NCBI RefSeq assembly: GCF_027921845.1
Contig: NZ_BSEN01000006.1
Location: forward strand, 301,154 to 365,153
Length of the DNA stretch: 64,000 bases
DNA from: Leifsonia poae
GTDB lineage: Bacteria; Actinomycetota; Actinomycetes; Actinomycetales; Microbacteriaceae
Direction of reading: 5' to 3'
Shown in pieces: positions 44,749-53,787 of this stretch; the first letter of the stretch is position 1, and each line of letters opens with the position of its first letter. The translations under genes were made by a program, and so were the position numbers. The notes under the pieces are model-generated. The model had not been told where the DNA came from, searched no databases, and was given only the letters and a program-made list of their open reading frames with translations.

Positions 44749-44770
44749 CGCTCGTCTACGAAGACGAGCG
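44749..44770. repeat. Inverted repeat in the sulfatase/cydA gap
   Basis: Perfect 9-bp arms CGCTCGTCT and AGACGAGCG enclose ACGA. It is the only structure seen in the 320-base gap 44635-44954 and is a candidate regulatory site or leader hairpin. Confidence 0.45.
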
Positions 44771-44954
44771 CCTGGCGGGGTTGTGACACGGCGCCACGTC
44801 GGATCTCCTCAAACCGTTGCGGTCGGGTCGTGGGGGGGAGCACACTAGGACCCGCGACCGCCGGTTTCGACCGTTACGCAGGCTCGAGCCGATTGCGTGA
44901 ACACGCTCGACGGGACGGGATTCCCGTCTGGACGGACCAGAGGGGGCCGTTGTC

Positions 44955-46346
44955 GTGGATCTGGTAGACCTGGCTCGACTGCAGTTCGCGTCGACGAGCA
45001 TCTACCACTTCTTCTTCGTTCCGGTGACGATCGGGCTCGCGTTCCTCGTGGCGCTCCTCCACACCGCGTGGTTCCGCTCCCACGATCCGCGGCACAAGGG
45101 CCTCACGAAATTCTTCGGCACTCTCCTGTTGATCAACGTCGCGATCGGCGTGGTGACCGGGCTCGTGCAGGAGTTCCAATTCGGGATGAACTGGTCGAAG
45201 TACTCGGTGTTCGTCGGCGATGTGTTCGGTGCTCCTCTGGCCATGGAGGGGCTGGCAGCGTTCTTCCTGGAGTCGACGTTCCTCGGGCTCTGGGTGTTCG
45301 GCTGGAACGTGCTGCCACGCGGCGTGCATCTGCTCTCGGTCTGGCTGGTGGCGGCGGGTGCTGTGCTGTCGGCGGCGTTCATCATGGCTGCCAACTCGTG
45401 GATGCAGCATCCGGTGGGGTACGCCACCGATACGGCGACCGGGCGACCCGTCCTCAATTCGATCGGCGACCTCTTCACCAACCCCGTGTTCGTGTGGGGA
45501 TACCTCCACGTGATCCTCGCATCGCTGGTGACCGGGGCGATGGTGATGCTCGCGGTGTCGGCGTGGCAGCTGCGCAGAGGGCGGAGGCTCTTCAAGACAT
45601 CCGCGGTGCTGTCGCTCGTGGTCCTGCTGCCGGCCTCCGCTCTGGCCCTCGGCGTCGGGAGCCACCTCGGCGTGATCGAGACCGGCTATCAGCCGATGAA
45701 GATCGCTGCCGCGGAAGCGCAATGGACGACGTGCCAGCCCTGCTCGTTCTCGCTGTTCCAGATCGGCGGGGGCAACAACGACGAGACGCCGACGAAGATC
45801 ATCGAAGTCCCGCACCTTCTCTCGATATTGGCGACCGGCACCTGGGACGGCAAAGTCGTCGGGCTCAACGAACTGCAGCAACAATCGGTCGAGCAATACG
45901 GAGCCGGCAATTACGTGCCGAATGTGTTCGTGCAGTACTGGGGGATGCGCGTCATGGCGTATCTCGGAACGCTCGTGTTCCTCTTCGCTCTGTGGGGCGC
46001 GTGGCTGGCATTGCGGCGCAAACTTCCCACGTCCCGAGCGTTCCTGTTCATCGCGACGTGGGCTGTGCCCATACCATTCATCATCAACACGGCCGGCTGG
46101 TTCCTCACCGAGAACGGGCGTCAACCGTGGATCGTGCAGGGCCTGATGAAGACCTCTGACGGGGCCAGCACGACGGTCTCCGCCACGGAGCTGATCATCA
46201 GCCTCGTGGCCTTCTTCTTGGTCTACATCGTGCTCGCCGTCCTCGATCTGGTGTTGATGCTGCGCTTCGGCCGGCGCGATCTGGAAGAGATCGATGAGAG
46301 CTCCGACGACGACGCCCGCACCGACACCCCTGTCCTGACCTACTGA
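44955..46346 (+). CDS. cydA: Cytochrome bd ubiquinol/menaquinol oxidase subunit I
   Basis: This 463-residue membrane subunit holds the haem groups of the bd oxidase, which reduces oxygen with high affinity. Haem ligands H18 (TSIYHFFF) and H185 (WGYLHVILAS), the acidic pair E98/E106 (MEGLAAFFLES) and the quinol-loop end motif GRQPW are present. The Q-loop is the short type usual in actinobacteria. The GTG start 44955 matches the conserved N-terminus. cydB follows after 28 bases; cydC and cydD are not in the window. Confidence 0.93.
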   Translation: MDLVDLARLQFASTSIYHFFFVPVTIGLAFLVALLHTAWFRSHDPRHKGLTKFFGTLLLINVAIGVVTGLVQEFQFGMNWSKYSVFVGDVFGAPLAMEGLAAFFLESTFLGLWVFGWNVLPRGVHLLSVWLVAAGAVLSAAFIMAANSWMQHPVGYATDTATGRPVLNSIGDLFTNPVFVWGYLHVILASLVTGAMVMLAVSAWQLRRGRRLFKTSAVLSLVVLLPASALALGVGSHLGVIETGYQPMKIAAAEAQWTTCQPCSFSLFQIGGGNNDETPTKIIEVPHLLSILATGTWDGKVVGLNELQQQSVEQYGAGNYVPNVFVQYWGMRVMAYLGTLVFLFALWGAWLALRRKLPTSRAFLFIATWAVPIPFIINTAGWFLTENGRQPWIVQGLMKTSDGASTTVSATELIISLVAFFLVYIVLAVLDLVLMLRFGRRDLEEIDESSDDDARTDTPVLTY

Positions 46347-46374
46347 CCGATAGAGCCGAGGAGGAGCGCGCGCC

Positions 46375-47412
46375 GTGAATCTTGCCGATCTGTGGTTCAT
46401 CATCATCGCCGTGTTCTGGACCGGGTTCTTCGTGCTCGAGGGCTTCGACTTCGGTGTCGGCGCCATCCACTCCGTCATCGGCCGCTCCGACACCGAACGG
46501 CGCGTCGCCATCAACACCGTCGGTCCGTTCTGGGACGGCAACGAAGTGTGGCTGGTCGTGGGAGCTGCCGCCATCTTCGCGGCCTTTCCGGCCTGGTACG
46601 CCACCTGGATCTCGGCGTCGTATCTGGCCATCGTGCTTCTGCTCGTGGCCCTGATCGTGCGCGGGATCTCGTTCGAATGGCGCGGCCGGGGTCGAGGGGA
46701 CGGCTGGCGCTGGGGCTGGAGTCTGTGCCTCACTCTCGGCAGCATCGTCGCGCCGACCGTGCTGGGGATCGCGCTCGGCGACCTGGTGGCCGGTCTCCCG
46801 ATCGACAGCGATGGCAACTTCACCGGCGACTTCGCGAGTCTGTTCACGGGTCTCGGCGTCTGGACCGGTCTCACCATGCTGGCGCTCTGCCTTCTGCAGG
46901 GCTCCACCTTCCTCGCATTGCGCACGACCGACGCGGTGCGGGGGCGCGCCCGTCGGTTCGGTCACGTGATCGGTTTCGTCGACCTGGCCATGGTCGCGGT
47001 CTTCGGATTGTGGATGGCTCTGGTCGCGCATCCGGGGCCGGGCGGCTACGCGGTGCTCGCCGTGGCGCTGCTCGCGGTGCTGGCTTCGCTCATCGCCCAG
47101 TTCCGCGCACGGGACGGACTCGCGTTCTCGGCGAGCTCGATCGCGATCGCGGCCGTGGTCGCCTCCCTGTTCGTCAGCCTCTACCCGAATGTGCTCGTGT
47201 CGAGCACGAGCGCTTCGAACAGCCTGACCGTCGCGGGAAGCGCATCAGGGGACTACGCATTGAGCGTGATGAGCATCGTCGCGCTGGTCTGCTTCCCCAT
47301 CGTCCTGCTGTACCAGGCGTACTCGTACGTCGTGTTTCGCCGCCGCGTCGCCGGACCACCGCCGACGGCCGAACCGTCAACCACAGAGTCTGCAGCGGCT
47401 GCCGCGGACTGA
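46375..47412 (+). CDS. cydB: Cytochrome bd oxidase subunit II
   Basis: This 345-residue protein has about nine helices and the family opening LADLWFIIIAVFWTGFFVLEGFDFGVGAI, followed by the conserved NTVGPFWDGNEVWLV segment. It completes the oxidase with cydA. The GTG start at 46375 follows GAGGAGCG. The zwf start lies 20 bases after its stop, so a single transcript is likely. Confidence 0.93.
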   Translation: MNLADLWFIIIAVFWTGFFVLEGFDFGVGAIHSVIGRSDTERRVAINTVGPFWDGNEVWLVVGAAAIFAAFPAWYATWISASYLAIVLLLVALIVRGISFEWRGRGRGDGWRWGWSLCLTLGSIVAPTVLGIALGDLVAGLPIDSDGNFTGDFASLFTGLGVWTGLTMLALCLLQGSTFLALRTTDAVRGRARRFGHVIGFVDLAMVAVFGLWMALVAHPGPGGYAVLAVALLAVLASLIAQFRARDGLAFSASSIAIAAVVASLFVSLYPNVLVSSTSASNSLTVAGSASGDYALSVMSIVALVCFPIVLLYQAYSYVVFRRRVAGPPPTAEPSTTESAAAAAD

Positions 47413-47432
47413 TCAAAAGTATGGAGACAGCG

Positions 47433-48890
47433 ATGACAAGCTCAACCGCGCCGACGACATCCTCAGCCCAGGACCAGTGGTCGGCCGTCGCCGACGTGCT
47501 GGTGATCTTCGGGATAACCGGCGACCTCGCCCGGGTGATGACCTTCCGTTCCCTGTATCGACTCGAACGCCGCGGGCTCCTCGACTGCCCCATCGTCGGC
47601 GTGGCCGTCGACGACTGGACGCTTGAACAATTGGTGCAGCGCGCGCGGGACTCGATCGCCGCCACCGGCGAACAACTCGACGAGGATGTGTTCCAACGCT
47701 TCGCCGGACGGTTGGCCTATGTGCAGGGCGACTTCGGCGACGCGGCGACGTACGAGAGGGTCGGTGCGGCGATCAGCGGAGCCAAGCATCCGGTGTTCTA
47801 CCTCGAGATTCCCCCGTTCCTGTTCGGCAGAGTCGCACAGGGACTCTCGGAGGCCGGCCTCACTGCTGCCGGGCGCGTCGTGGTGGAGAAGCCGTTCGGT
47901 CACGACCTCGAGTCCGCGAAGGAACTGGCATCCGAACTGCACAAATACCTCGATGAAGCGCAGCTGTACCGGATCGATCACTACCTCGGGAAGATGGGCT
48001 ACGAGGAGATCCTCTACCTCCGGTTCGCCAACACCGTGCTGGAGCCGTTGTGGAATCGCAGCTACGTGGAGTGCGTGGAGATCACGATGGCCGAGGATTT
48101 CGGCGTCGAAGACCGTGGCCACTTCTACGACCCGGTCGGTGCTCTGCGGGATGTGGTCGTCAACCACCTGATGCAGGTGGTGGCCGCGGCTGCGATGGAG
48201 CCGCCGTCCGGAGACGATCCTGACGCACTCCGCGACGCGGTGGTCACGCTGTTCCGGGCCGTGAAGGCAGCCGATCCCGCGCACTACGTGAGGGGACAGT
48301 ACGACGGCTATCAACGGATCAAGGGAGTCGCCGAGGGGTCGACGACCGAGACCTACGCGGCTCTGCGGCTCGAGATCGACAACTGGCGGTGGGCGGGCGT
48401 GCCGTTCTACATCCGCACCGGAAAGAAGCTTCCTGTCACGCAGACGGAACTGCGCGTCGTCTTCCGTGCGCCGCCTCCCGTGCACCTCGGGCTGGGTGCC
48501 GGCGAGGATCGCAAGCCCGTCCGTGACGAATTCGTCGTCAAGCTGGATCCTTCTACCGGTGCTCGCCTCGTCGTGGATGCGCACCGCGCCGATGGCAAGG
48601 GGCCCCAGGCGATAACACTGGACGCGGAGTTCGCGGACGAGGGCGGTGAGGGAGCCACCCCCTACGAGGTGCTGCTGCACGCGGCCATCGTCGGAGACTC
48701 CGGCCGTTTCAAGCGCCAGGACGTGGTGGAGGAGAACTGGCGGATCATGCAGCCGCTGATCGACAACCCGCCGGCCGTGCATCCGTACGCGCCGGGAACC
48801 TGGGGACCCGCGATCGCGTCGACCCTCGTGGCGGATCACGGTGGCTGGCAGGGCCCGTGGATCGTGGAGTCCGAGGGAGACGCGAAATGA
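47433..48890 (+). CDS. zwf: Glucose-6-phosphate dehydrogenase (divergent)
   Basis: This protein of about 485 residues has the cofactor loop FGITGDLAR (26-34), EKPFGHDLESA and the active-site RIDHYLGK at 180-187. It oxidises glucose 6-phosphate and makes NADPH. The sequence departs from the common enzyme in two places: HYLGK is followed by Met188 where Glu is usual, and the GDLAR loop continues VMTF instead of the usual lysine-containing segment. It may be a secondary paralogue with a different cofactor or substrate. ATG 47433 has GGAGA upstream; an in-frame ATG at 47421 does not. Its stop overlaps the GH15 start. Confidence 0.88.
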   Translation: MTSSTAPTTSSAQDQWSAVADVLVIFGITGDLARVMTFRSLYRLERRGLLDCPIVGVAVDDWTLEQLVQRARDSIAATGEQLDEDVFQRFAGRLAYVQGDFGDAATYERVGAAISGAKHPVFYLEIPPFLFGRVAQGLSEAGLTAAGRVVVEKPFGHDLESAKELASELHKYLDEAQLYRIDHYLGKMGYEEILYLRFANTVLEPLWNRSYVECVEITMAEDFGVEDRGHFYDPVGALRDVVVNHLMQVVAAAAMEPPSGDDPDALRDAVVTLFRAVKAADPAHYVRGQYDGYQRIKGVAEGSTTETYAALRLEIDNWRWAGVPFYIRTGKKLPVTQTELRVVFRAPPPVHLGLGAGEDRKPVRDEFVVKLDPSTGARLVVDAHRADGKGPQAITLDAEFADEGGEGATPYEVLLHAAIVGDSGRFKRQDVVEENWRIMQPLIDNPPAVHPYAPGTWGPAIASTLVADHGGWQGPWIVESEGDAK

Positions 48891-50746
48891 GCCTCACGTC
48901 GCCCTTCCCGCCCATTGCCGACTACGCGTTCCTGTCGAACTGTCACACCGGGGCGCTCGTCGCTCCGGACGGCTCGGTCGACTGGTTATGCGTACCCGCG
49001 TTCGACTCGCCGAGCGCATTCGGCAACCTGCTCGACAGGGGAGCCGGCTCATTCCGGTTCGGCCCGTACGGCATCAACGTGCCGACCCAGCGGTCCTACG
49101 TGCCAGGGACGAACGTGCTGACGACGACCTGGCACACGCCGGGTGGATGGCTGCTGGTGCACGACGCCCTGACGATGGGCCCGCGTACTGGTCCCGACCG
49201 CATCACGCCGCACACGAGACCTCCCGCTGACGACGATGCAGACCATATGTTGGTGCGATTGGTGGAGTGTCTCGAGGGCTCCGTCGAAGTCGAACTGAAC
49301 TGCGAGCCGGCGTTCGACTACGGCCGCCAGCCCGCGGGCTGGTCGCTCGTCGACGACGACCTGCATGCGGCCGACGCCACGGGTGCTGGGCAGCAGTTCC
49401 GGCTGAGCACGAACATGGCCATCGGTTTGGAGGGCAGTTCTGCCCGCGCGCGGCATACCCTCGCGGCGGGCCAGAAGGCGTACTGCGCGCTGTCCTGGGC
49501 TGAGGAGTTCGCGTCCCCGCGCGACGTGGACGATGCCGCAGACCGGATCGAACGCACCGTGCTGTTCTGGCGCCGCTGGCTGGCCCGAGCGCGCATCCCC
49601 GACCACCCTCTTCGACACCCACTTGAGCGGTCCGCACTGACGATCAAGGGCCTCACCTACATGCCGACCGGCGCAACGGTCGCCGCACTAACGACCTCGC
49701 TTCCCGAGACGCCGGGCGGCGAGCGGAACTGGGATTATCGGTACACCTGGATGCGGGACACCACCTTCACCCTGCAGGCGCTGCACTTCCTCAATCTGGA
49801 CTGGGAAGCCGATGAGTTCATGCAGTTCGTGGCCGACTTGGAACCGAACGAGGACGGCGGCCTGCAGATCATGTACGGCATCGATGGCCGTCGCGACCTG
49901 ACCGAGTCGACCAGGGATGACCTCTCCGGGTACGAGGGCGCTCGACCGGTCAGGATCGGGAATGGAGCCTTCAACCAAAGACAGAACGATGTCTACGGTG
50001 CGGTTCTCGACTCGCTTCTCCTGCACACGCGACGCAACCAGCACCTGCCCCGGCGACTCTGGCCGCTTGTGAAAGCGCAAGCCGAGTCCGCGCTGGCCTC
50101 ATGGCGAGAACCCGACCAGGGCATCTGGGAAGCACGCGGAGCGCCGCAACACTACGTGTCGTCGAAACTGATGGGGTGGGTGGCGTTGGATCGTGCCGCG
50201 AAGCTCGCCGAGATCAGGGGAGACCTCGAGCTCGAAAAGTCCTGGAGCGCGGCCGCGGACGAGATTCGCGCCGACATTCTCGAACACGGCGTGAGCGAAC
50301 GCGGTGTGCTGCGTCAGCACTATGACACCGACGCGCTGGACGCTTCAACGCTGCTCGCAGCGATCTTCGGATTCCTGCCCGGTGATGACGAGCGGATGAG
50401 GAAGACCGTCGATGCCATCGCGACGGAGCTCACGGAGCACGGCTTCGTGCTGCGCTACGTCACGGGCGAGACCGACGACGGGCTGTCGGGCAAGGAGGGC
50501 ACGTTCCTGATCTGCTCGTTCTGGCTCGTCTCAGCCTTCTCGATCGTCGGGGAGGGCGAACAGGCCGCCGACCTGCTCGAGCGCCTCTTGAGGATCGCGT
50601 CGCCGCTCGGCCTGTACGCGGAGGAGTTCGAGGTCGGCCGCTCTCGGCACCTGGGGAACTTCCCGCAGGCGTTCTCCCATTTGGCGCTCATCGAAGCGGG
50701 GGCCCGAATCATCCTCGCCGATCGACTCGCAGAGTTGTCGCTGTAA
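48887..50746 (+). CDS. GH15-family glucoamylase/trehalase-like glycosidase
   Basis: This cytoplasmic enzyme of about 619 residues begins with the GH15 N-terminal beta domain (PPIADYAFLSNCHTGALVAPDGSVDWLCVP) followed by an (alpha/alpha)6 barrel: NWDYRYTWMRDTTFTLQAL, NGAFNQRQNDVYG, GIWEARGAPQHYVSSKLMGWVALDRA (probable general acid Glu) and LGNFPQAFSHLALI (general base region). Actinobacterial members of this type include trehalases. Coupling to zwf through an ATGA overlap suggests that the glucose it frees feeds the oxidative pentose-phosphate branch. Trehalose or a maltooligosaccharide as substrate is an inference. Confidence 0.88.
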   Translation: MSLTSPFPPIADYAFLSNCHTGALVAPDGSVDWLCVPAFDSPSAFGNLLDRGAGSFRFGPYGINVPTQRSYVPGTNVLTTTWHTPGGWLLVHDALTMGPRTGPDRITPHTRPPADDDADHMLVRLVECLEGSVEVELNCEPAFDYGRQPAGWSLVDDDLHAADATGAGQQFRLSTNMAIGLEGSSARARHTLAAGQKAYCALSWAEEFASPRDVDDAADRIERTVLFWRRWLARARIPDHPLRHPLERSALTIKGLTYMPTGATVAALTTSLPETPGGERNWDYRYTWMRDTTFTLQALHFLNLDWEADEFMQFVADLEPNEDGGLQIMYGIDGRRDLTESTRDDLSGYEGARPVRIGNGAFNQRQNDVYGAVLDSLLLHTRRNQHLPRRLWPLVKAQAESALASWREPDQGIWEARGAPQHYVSSKLMGWVALDRAAKLAEIRGDLELEKSWSAAADEIRADILEHGVSERGVLRQHYDTDALDASTLLAAIFGFLPGDDERMRKTVDAIATELTEHGFVLRYVTGETDDGLSGKEGTFLICSFWLVSAFSIVGEGEQAADLLERLLRIASPLGLYAEEFEVGRSRHLGNFPQAFSHLALIEAGARIILADRLAELSL

Positions 50747-50764
50747 TCCTGGAGGAGAGAAGTC

Positions 50765-52312
50765 ATGGCTGATGAATACGACGTGATCATCGTTGGGTCG
50801 GGTGCCGGGGGAGGCACGCTCGCCCACCGGCTCGCGACCTCCGGCAAGCGGATACTGATCCTCGAACGCGGTGACTGGCTTCCCCGAGAACCTGAGAACT
50901 GGGATGCGACGGCCGTCTTCGTCGACAACCGCTACATCTCGAAGGACACCTGGTACGACCAACACGGGAAGGCATTCCAGCCTCAGGTGCACTACTTCGT
51001 GGGCGGCGCAACGAAGTTCTACGGGGCTGCTCTGTACCGGTTGCGTGAGGCAGATTTCGGTGAGCTGAAGCACCACGGGGGCATCTCGCCGGCATGGCCG
51101 ATCAGCTACACCGACCTCGCGCCCTACTACGAGCAAGCCGAAGACCTCTATCAGGTGCACGGCATCCGTGGTGAGGATCCCACCGACCCGCCCGGCGGAC
51201 CATACCCGTACCCGCCGGTGTCTCACGAGCCGCGCATCCAGGAGTTGTTCGACGACCTGAGCCGGGTGGGGTTGCATCCCTTCCACTCCCCGAACGGTGT
51301 CATGCTCGACGAGGCGAATCCCGCGTTCAGCCCCTGCATCCGCTCGGCGACCTGCGACGGGTTCCCCTGTCTCTTGCATGCGAAATCGGACGCCGAGGTG
51401 ATCGCCGTTCGTCCCGCGATCACGCACGACAACGTCACCCTGGTGCGCAATGCGGAGGTCCGACGGCTCGAGACCGACGCATCCGGCCGCGCCGTGACCT
51501 CCATCGTCGCGGATGTCGACGGTGAAGAACAGCGGTTCACGGGTTCGATCGTCGTGGTCTCCGCCGGTGCGGCAAATTCCGCGAAGCTTCTGCTCGCCAG
51601 CGCGAACGACCGTCACCCGAGCGGGCTCGCCAATGGGTCCGATCAGGTCGGCCGCAACTACGTCTTCCACAACAGCCGGGCATTCCTGGCGATCTCGATG
51701 GAGAAGAACGACACCCGATTCCAGAAGACACTCGGACTCAACGACTGGTATCTCGGCGACGACGACTTCGAGTTCCCCATGGGCAACGTGCAGATGGTCG
51801 GCAAATCATCGCCGCCGATGTACCGGGGCGAGAAGCACATCGCGAAGCTCGCGCCAGAGTTCACCCTGCAGGAGATGGCCGAGCACGCGGTCGATTTCTG
51901 GCTCTCGGCAGAAGATCTGCCGGTTCCCGACAACAGGGTCACGCTGAACAAAGACGGCGATGTTGTGCTGAGTTACACCCAGAACAACCGGGAGCCGCTC
52001 GAGCAGCTCTATCGCCGGGTGAAGGGTCACCTCAGCCATCTGGGCATGCACCCGCATCACTTGATTCCACGCGACGCCTACATGAAGAACGACATCCCCG
52101 TCGCCGGCTGTGCGCACCAAGCCGGGACGGTGCGCTTCGGCCGCGATCCGTCGACATCGGTGCTGGACTCCGACTGCAAAGCGCACGAGGTGGACAACCT
52201 CTATGTCGTCGACACCAGCTTCTTTCCCAGCATCGGAGCGGTGAACCCGGCCCTCACCGCGATGGCGAACGCTCTCCGTGTGGGCGATCACCTGCTCGAC
52301 CGGCTGCGCTGA
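50765..52312 (+). CDS. GMC-family FAD-dependent oxidoreductase
   Basis: This 515-residue flavoenzyme has the dinucleotide fold YDVIIVGSGAGGGTLA at its N-terminus, the GMC segment FVGGATKFYGAALYRLR and the C-terminal substrate side with GCAHQAGT (catalytic His) and GAVNPALTAMANALR (Asn of the His-Asn pair). Such enzymes oxidise alcohols or sugars, passing electrons to oxygen, quinones or cytochromes. It follows the GH15 gene after 18 bases with GGAGGAGAG upstream, apparently in the cydAB-zwf-GH15 transcript, so a sugar or sugar-derived alcohol donor is plausible. Confidence 0.85.
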   Translation: MADEYDVIIVGSGAGGGTLAHRLATSGKRILILERGDWLPREPENWDATAVFVDNRYISKDTWYDQHGKAFQPQVHYFVGGATKFYGAALYRLREADFGELKHHGGISPAWPISYTDLAPYYEQAEDLYQVHGIRGEDPTDPPGGPYPYPPVSHEPRIQELFDDLSRVGLHPFHSPNGVMLDEANPAFSPCIRSATCDGFPCLLHAKSDAEVIAVRPAITHDNVTLVRNAEVRRLETDASGRAVTSIVADVDGEEQRFTGSIVVVSAGAANSAKLLLASANDRHPSGLANGSDQVGRNYVFHNSRAFLAISMEKNDTRFQKTLGLNDWYLGDDDFEFPMGNVQMVGKSSPPMYRGEKHIAKLAPEFTLQEMAEHAVDFWLSAEDLPVPDNRVTLNKDGDVVLSYTQNNREPLEQLYRRVKGHLSHLGMHPHHLIPRDAYMKNDIPVAGCAHQAGTVRFGRDPSTSVLDSDCKAHEVDNLYVVDTSFFPSIGAVNPALTAMANALRVGDHLLDRLR

Positions 52313-52329
52313 TCATCGGCGGGTAGCCA

Positions 52330-53715
52330 CTATCCGACGATCACGCCGAGCACTTCGTTCAGTGCCTCGGTCGAGCTCGGGTGGGTATAGATCGCGTTCT
52401 TCAGAGTCGTCGCGGTGACGCGCTGGCGCATGGCGAGAGCGACCGTGTTGATGATCTCCTGCGCGTCGATGCTGAGGATCGCTGCGCCCAGGATGAGGTC
52501 GGTGTCGGCGTCGAGGATGAATTTCATCACTCCGCGGGTCTCCTCCACCGTGTACGCGCGGGGCATCGCGACGATGTCCGCCACATTCTCGCGTGCCACC
52601 CGGATGTTCAGTCCCTGTTCGCGCGCCTCGCGCTCGGTCAGCCCGACGGTGGCCAGCGGCGGGGTGATGAACAGGGTTCTCGGGACCGCGACGCGGTCGC
52701 TGGTAGCACGCGTACCGTCTCCCAGCAACTGGTCGATGACGATACGGGCGTCGTCGAGGGAGACATAGGTGAACTGCGGTCCGCCGTTCACATCGCCGAG
52801 GGCGAAGATGTGCGGCCGGCTCGTCCTCAGGTGCTCGTCGACGATCACGGCGCCGCGTGCGGTGGTTTCGACCCCCGCGGCCGGGAGGTCCAGCGAGTCC
52901 GTGGCGGGCCGGCGGCCCGTCGCAGCGAGGAACGCGTCCGCCTCGACCGTGTGGCTCTCGCCGTCCTTCACGTACGTGATGACCGCGTTCGACGCGGTGT
53001 CGGTGATTCCCGTGACGGTGGCACCGGTGATGATCCGGATGCCGTCGCCAGCGAGAATGCCGGTGGCGACCTCGGCGACGTCCGTGTCTTCCTTCGCCAG
53101 GAGCCGGTCTGCCTCCTCCAGAACGGTGACCTGCGCGCCGAACTGCCGATAGATCGACGCGAACTCCAGGCCCAGGTATCCGCCTCCGATGATCGCAAGG
53201 TGGCGGGGGAGCCGCTCCGCGTGGATCAGATCCGTGCTGCTCACCTGGAAGGCGCTCGCGCCGGCACCCTCGATGTCGGGCACGATCGGCTCCGAGCCGG
53301 TGTTGATCAGAATCGTCGGCGCGGTGACCGTGATGCGGTCGTCCCCTTCGCCGATCGAGACGGTGTGCTCGTCGACGAACCGCGCGGCACCCGTGATGAC
53401 GGTGGCGGTGTCCTTGCCGTCCAAGGAGGCGAAGTTCCCGGCCCGGAACGCGCTCGTCAGAGCGCGGACGCCCTCGATCGAGTTGGCGAAGAACTGCTGG
53501 GCCTCGTCCTCCAGCCGCTTGGAGTTGGAGTAGTGCACGAGCATCTTCGTCGGCACGCAGCCGACGTTCGGGCAGGTGCCGCCGTACATCTGATCGGACT
53601 GCTCGACGAGGATGACGCGCTTGCCGGCGTCGGTGAGGGCGTGTGCTGCGGTCTTGCCCCCCTTGCCGAAACCGATCACGAGGACGTCGGCGGTGAGTGC
53701 TGTTGTTGTGTCCAT
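52330..53715 (-). CDS. RclA-like FAD/NAD(P)-dependent disulfide-type oxidoreductase
   Basis: This protein of about 461 residues is a class I pyridine nucleotide-disulfide oxidoreductase. It has an FAD fold VLVIGFGKGGKTAAHAL, the redox pair C48/C53 in GGTCPNVGCVPTKMLV, an NAD(P) fold IIGGGYLGLEFA, IFALGDVNGGPQFTYVS and the dimer-interface YTHPSSTEALNE. The GGTCxNxGCxPTK-x-LVH pattern is that of RclA, the copper-dependent reductase of the reactive-chlorine response. The ATG at 53715 is 72 bases from the divergent AraC-type gene whose N-terminus resembles RclR. Mercuric reductase-like enzymes are the alternative, but no mer genes are present. Confidence 0.84.
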   Translation of the reverse strand: MDTTTALTADVLVIGFGKGGKTAAHALTDAGKRVILVEQSDQMYGGTCPNVGCVPTKMLVHYSNSKRLEDEAQQFFANSIEGVRALTSAFRAGNFASLDGKDTATVITGAARFVDEHTVSIGEGDDRITVTAPTILINTGSEPIVPDIEGAGASAFQVSSTDLIHAERLPRHLAIIGGGYLGLEFASIYRQFGAQVTVLEEADRLLAKEDTDVAEVATGILAGDGIRIITGATVTGITDTASNAVITYVKDGESHTVEADAFLAATGRRPATDSLDLPAAGVETTARGAVIVDEHLRTSRPHIFALGDVNGGPQFTYVSLDDARIVIDQLLGDGTRATSDRVAVPRTLFITPPLATVGLTEREAREQGLNIRVARENVADIVAMPRAYTVEETRGVMKFILDADTDLILGAAILSIDAQEIINTVALAMRQRVTATTLKNAIYTHPSSTEALNEVLGVIVG

Positions 53716-53787
53716 GCCTTGAGTCTGTATCGCTCGATGTGATACGAATAGTCCGTTTCGTCGCAACAAATAGCCCGAAAGTCTCAC

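Noticed and set aside
44874-46925. Leftward frame of 683 codons
   Set aside because: Antisense to cydA and cydB; long open antisense frames are common at this GC content.
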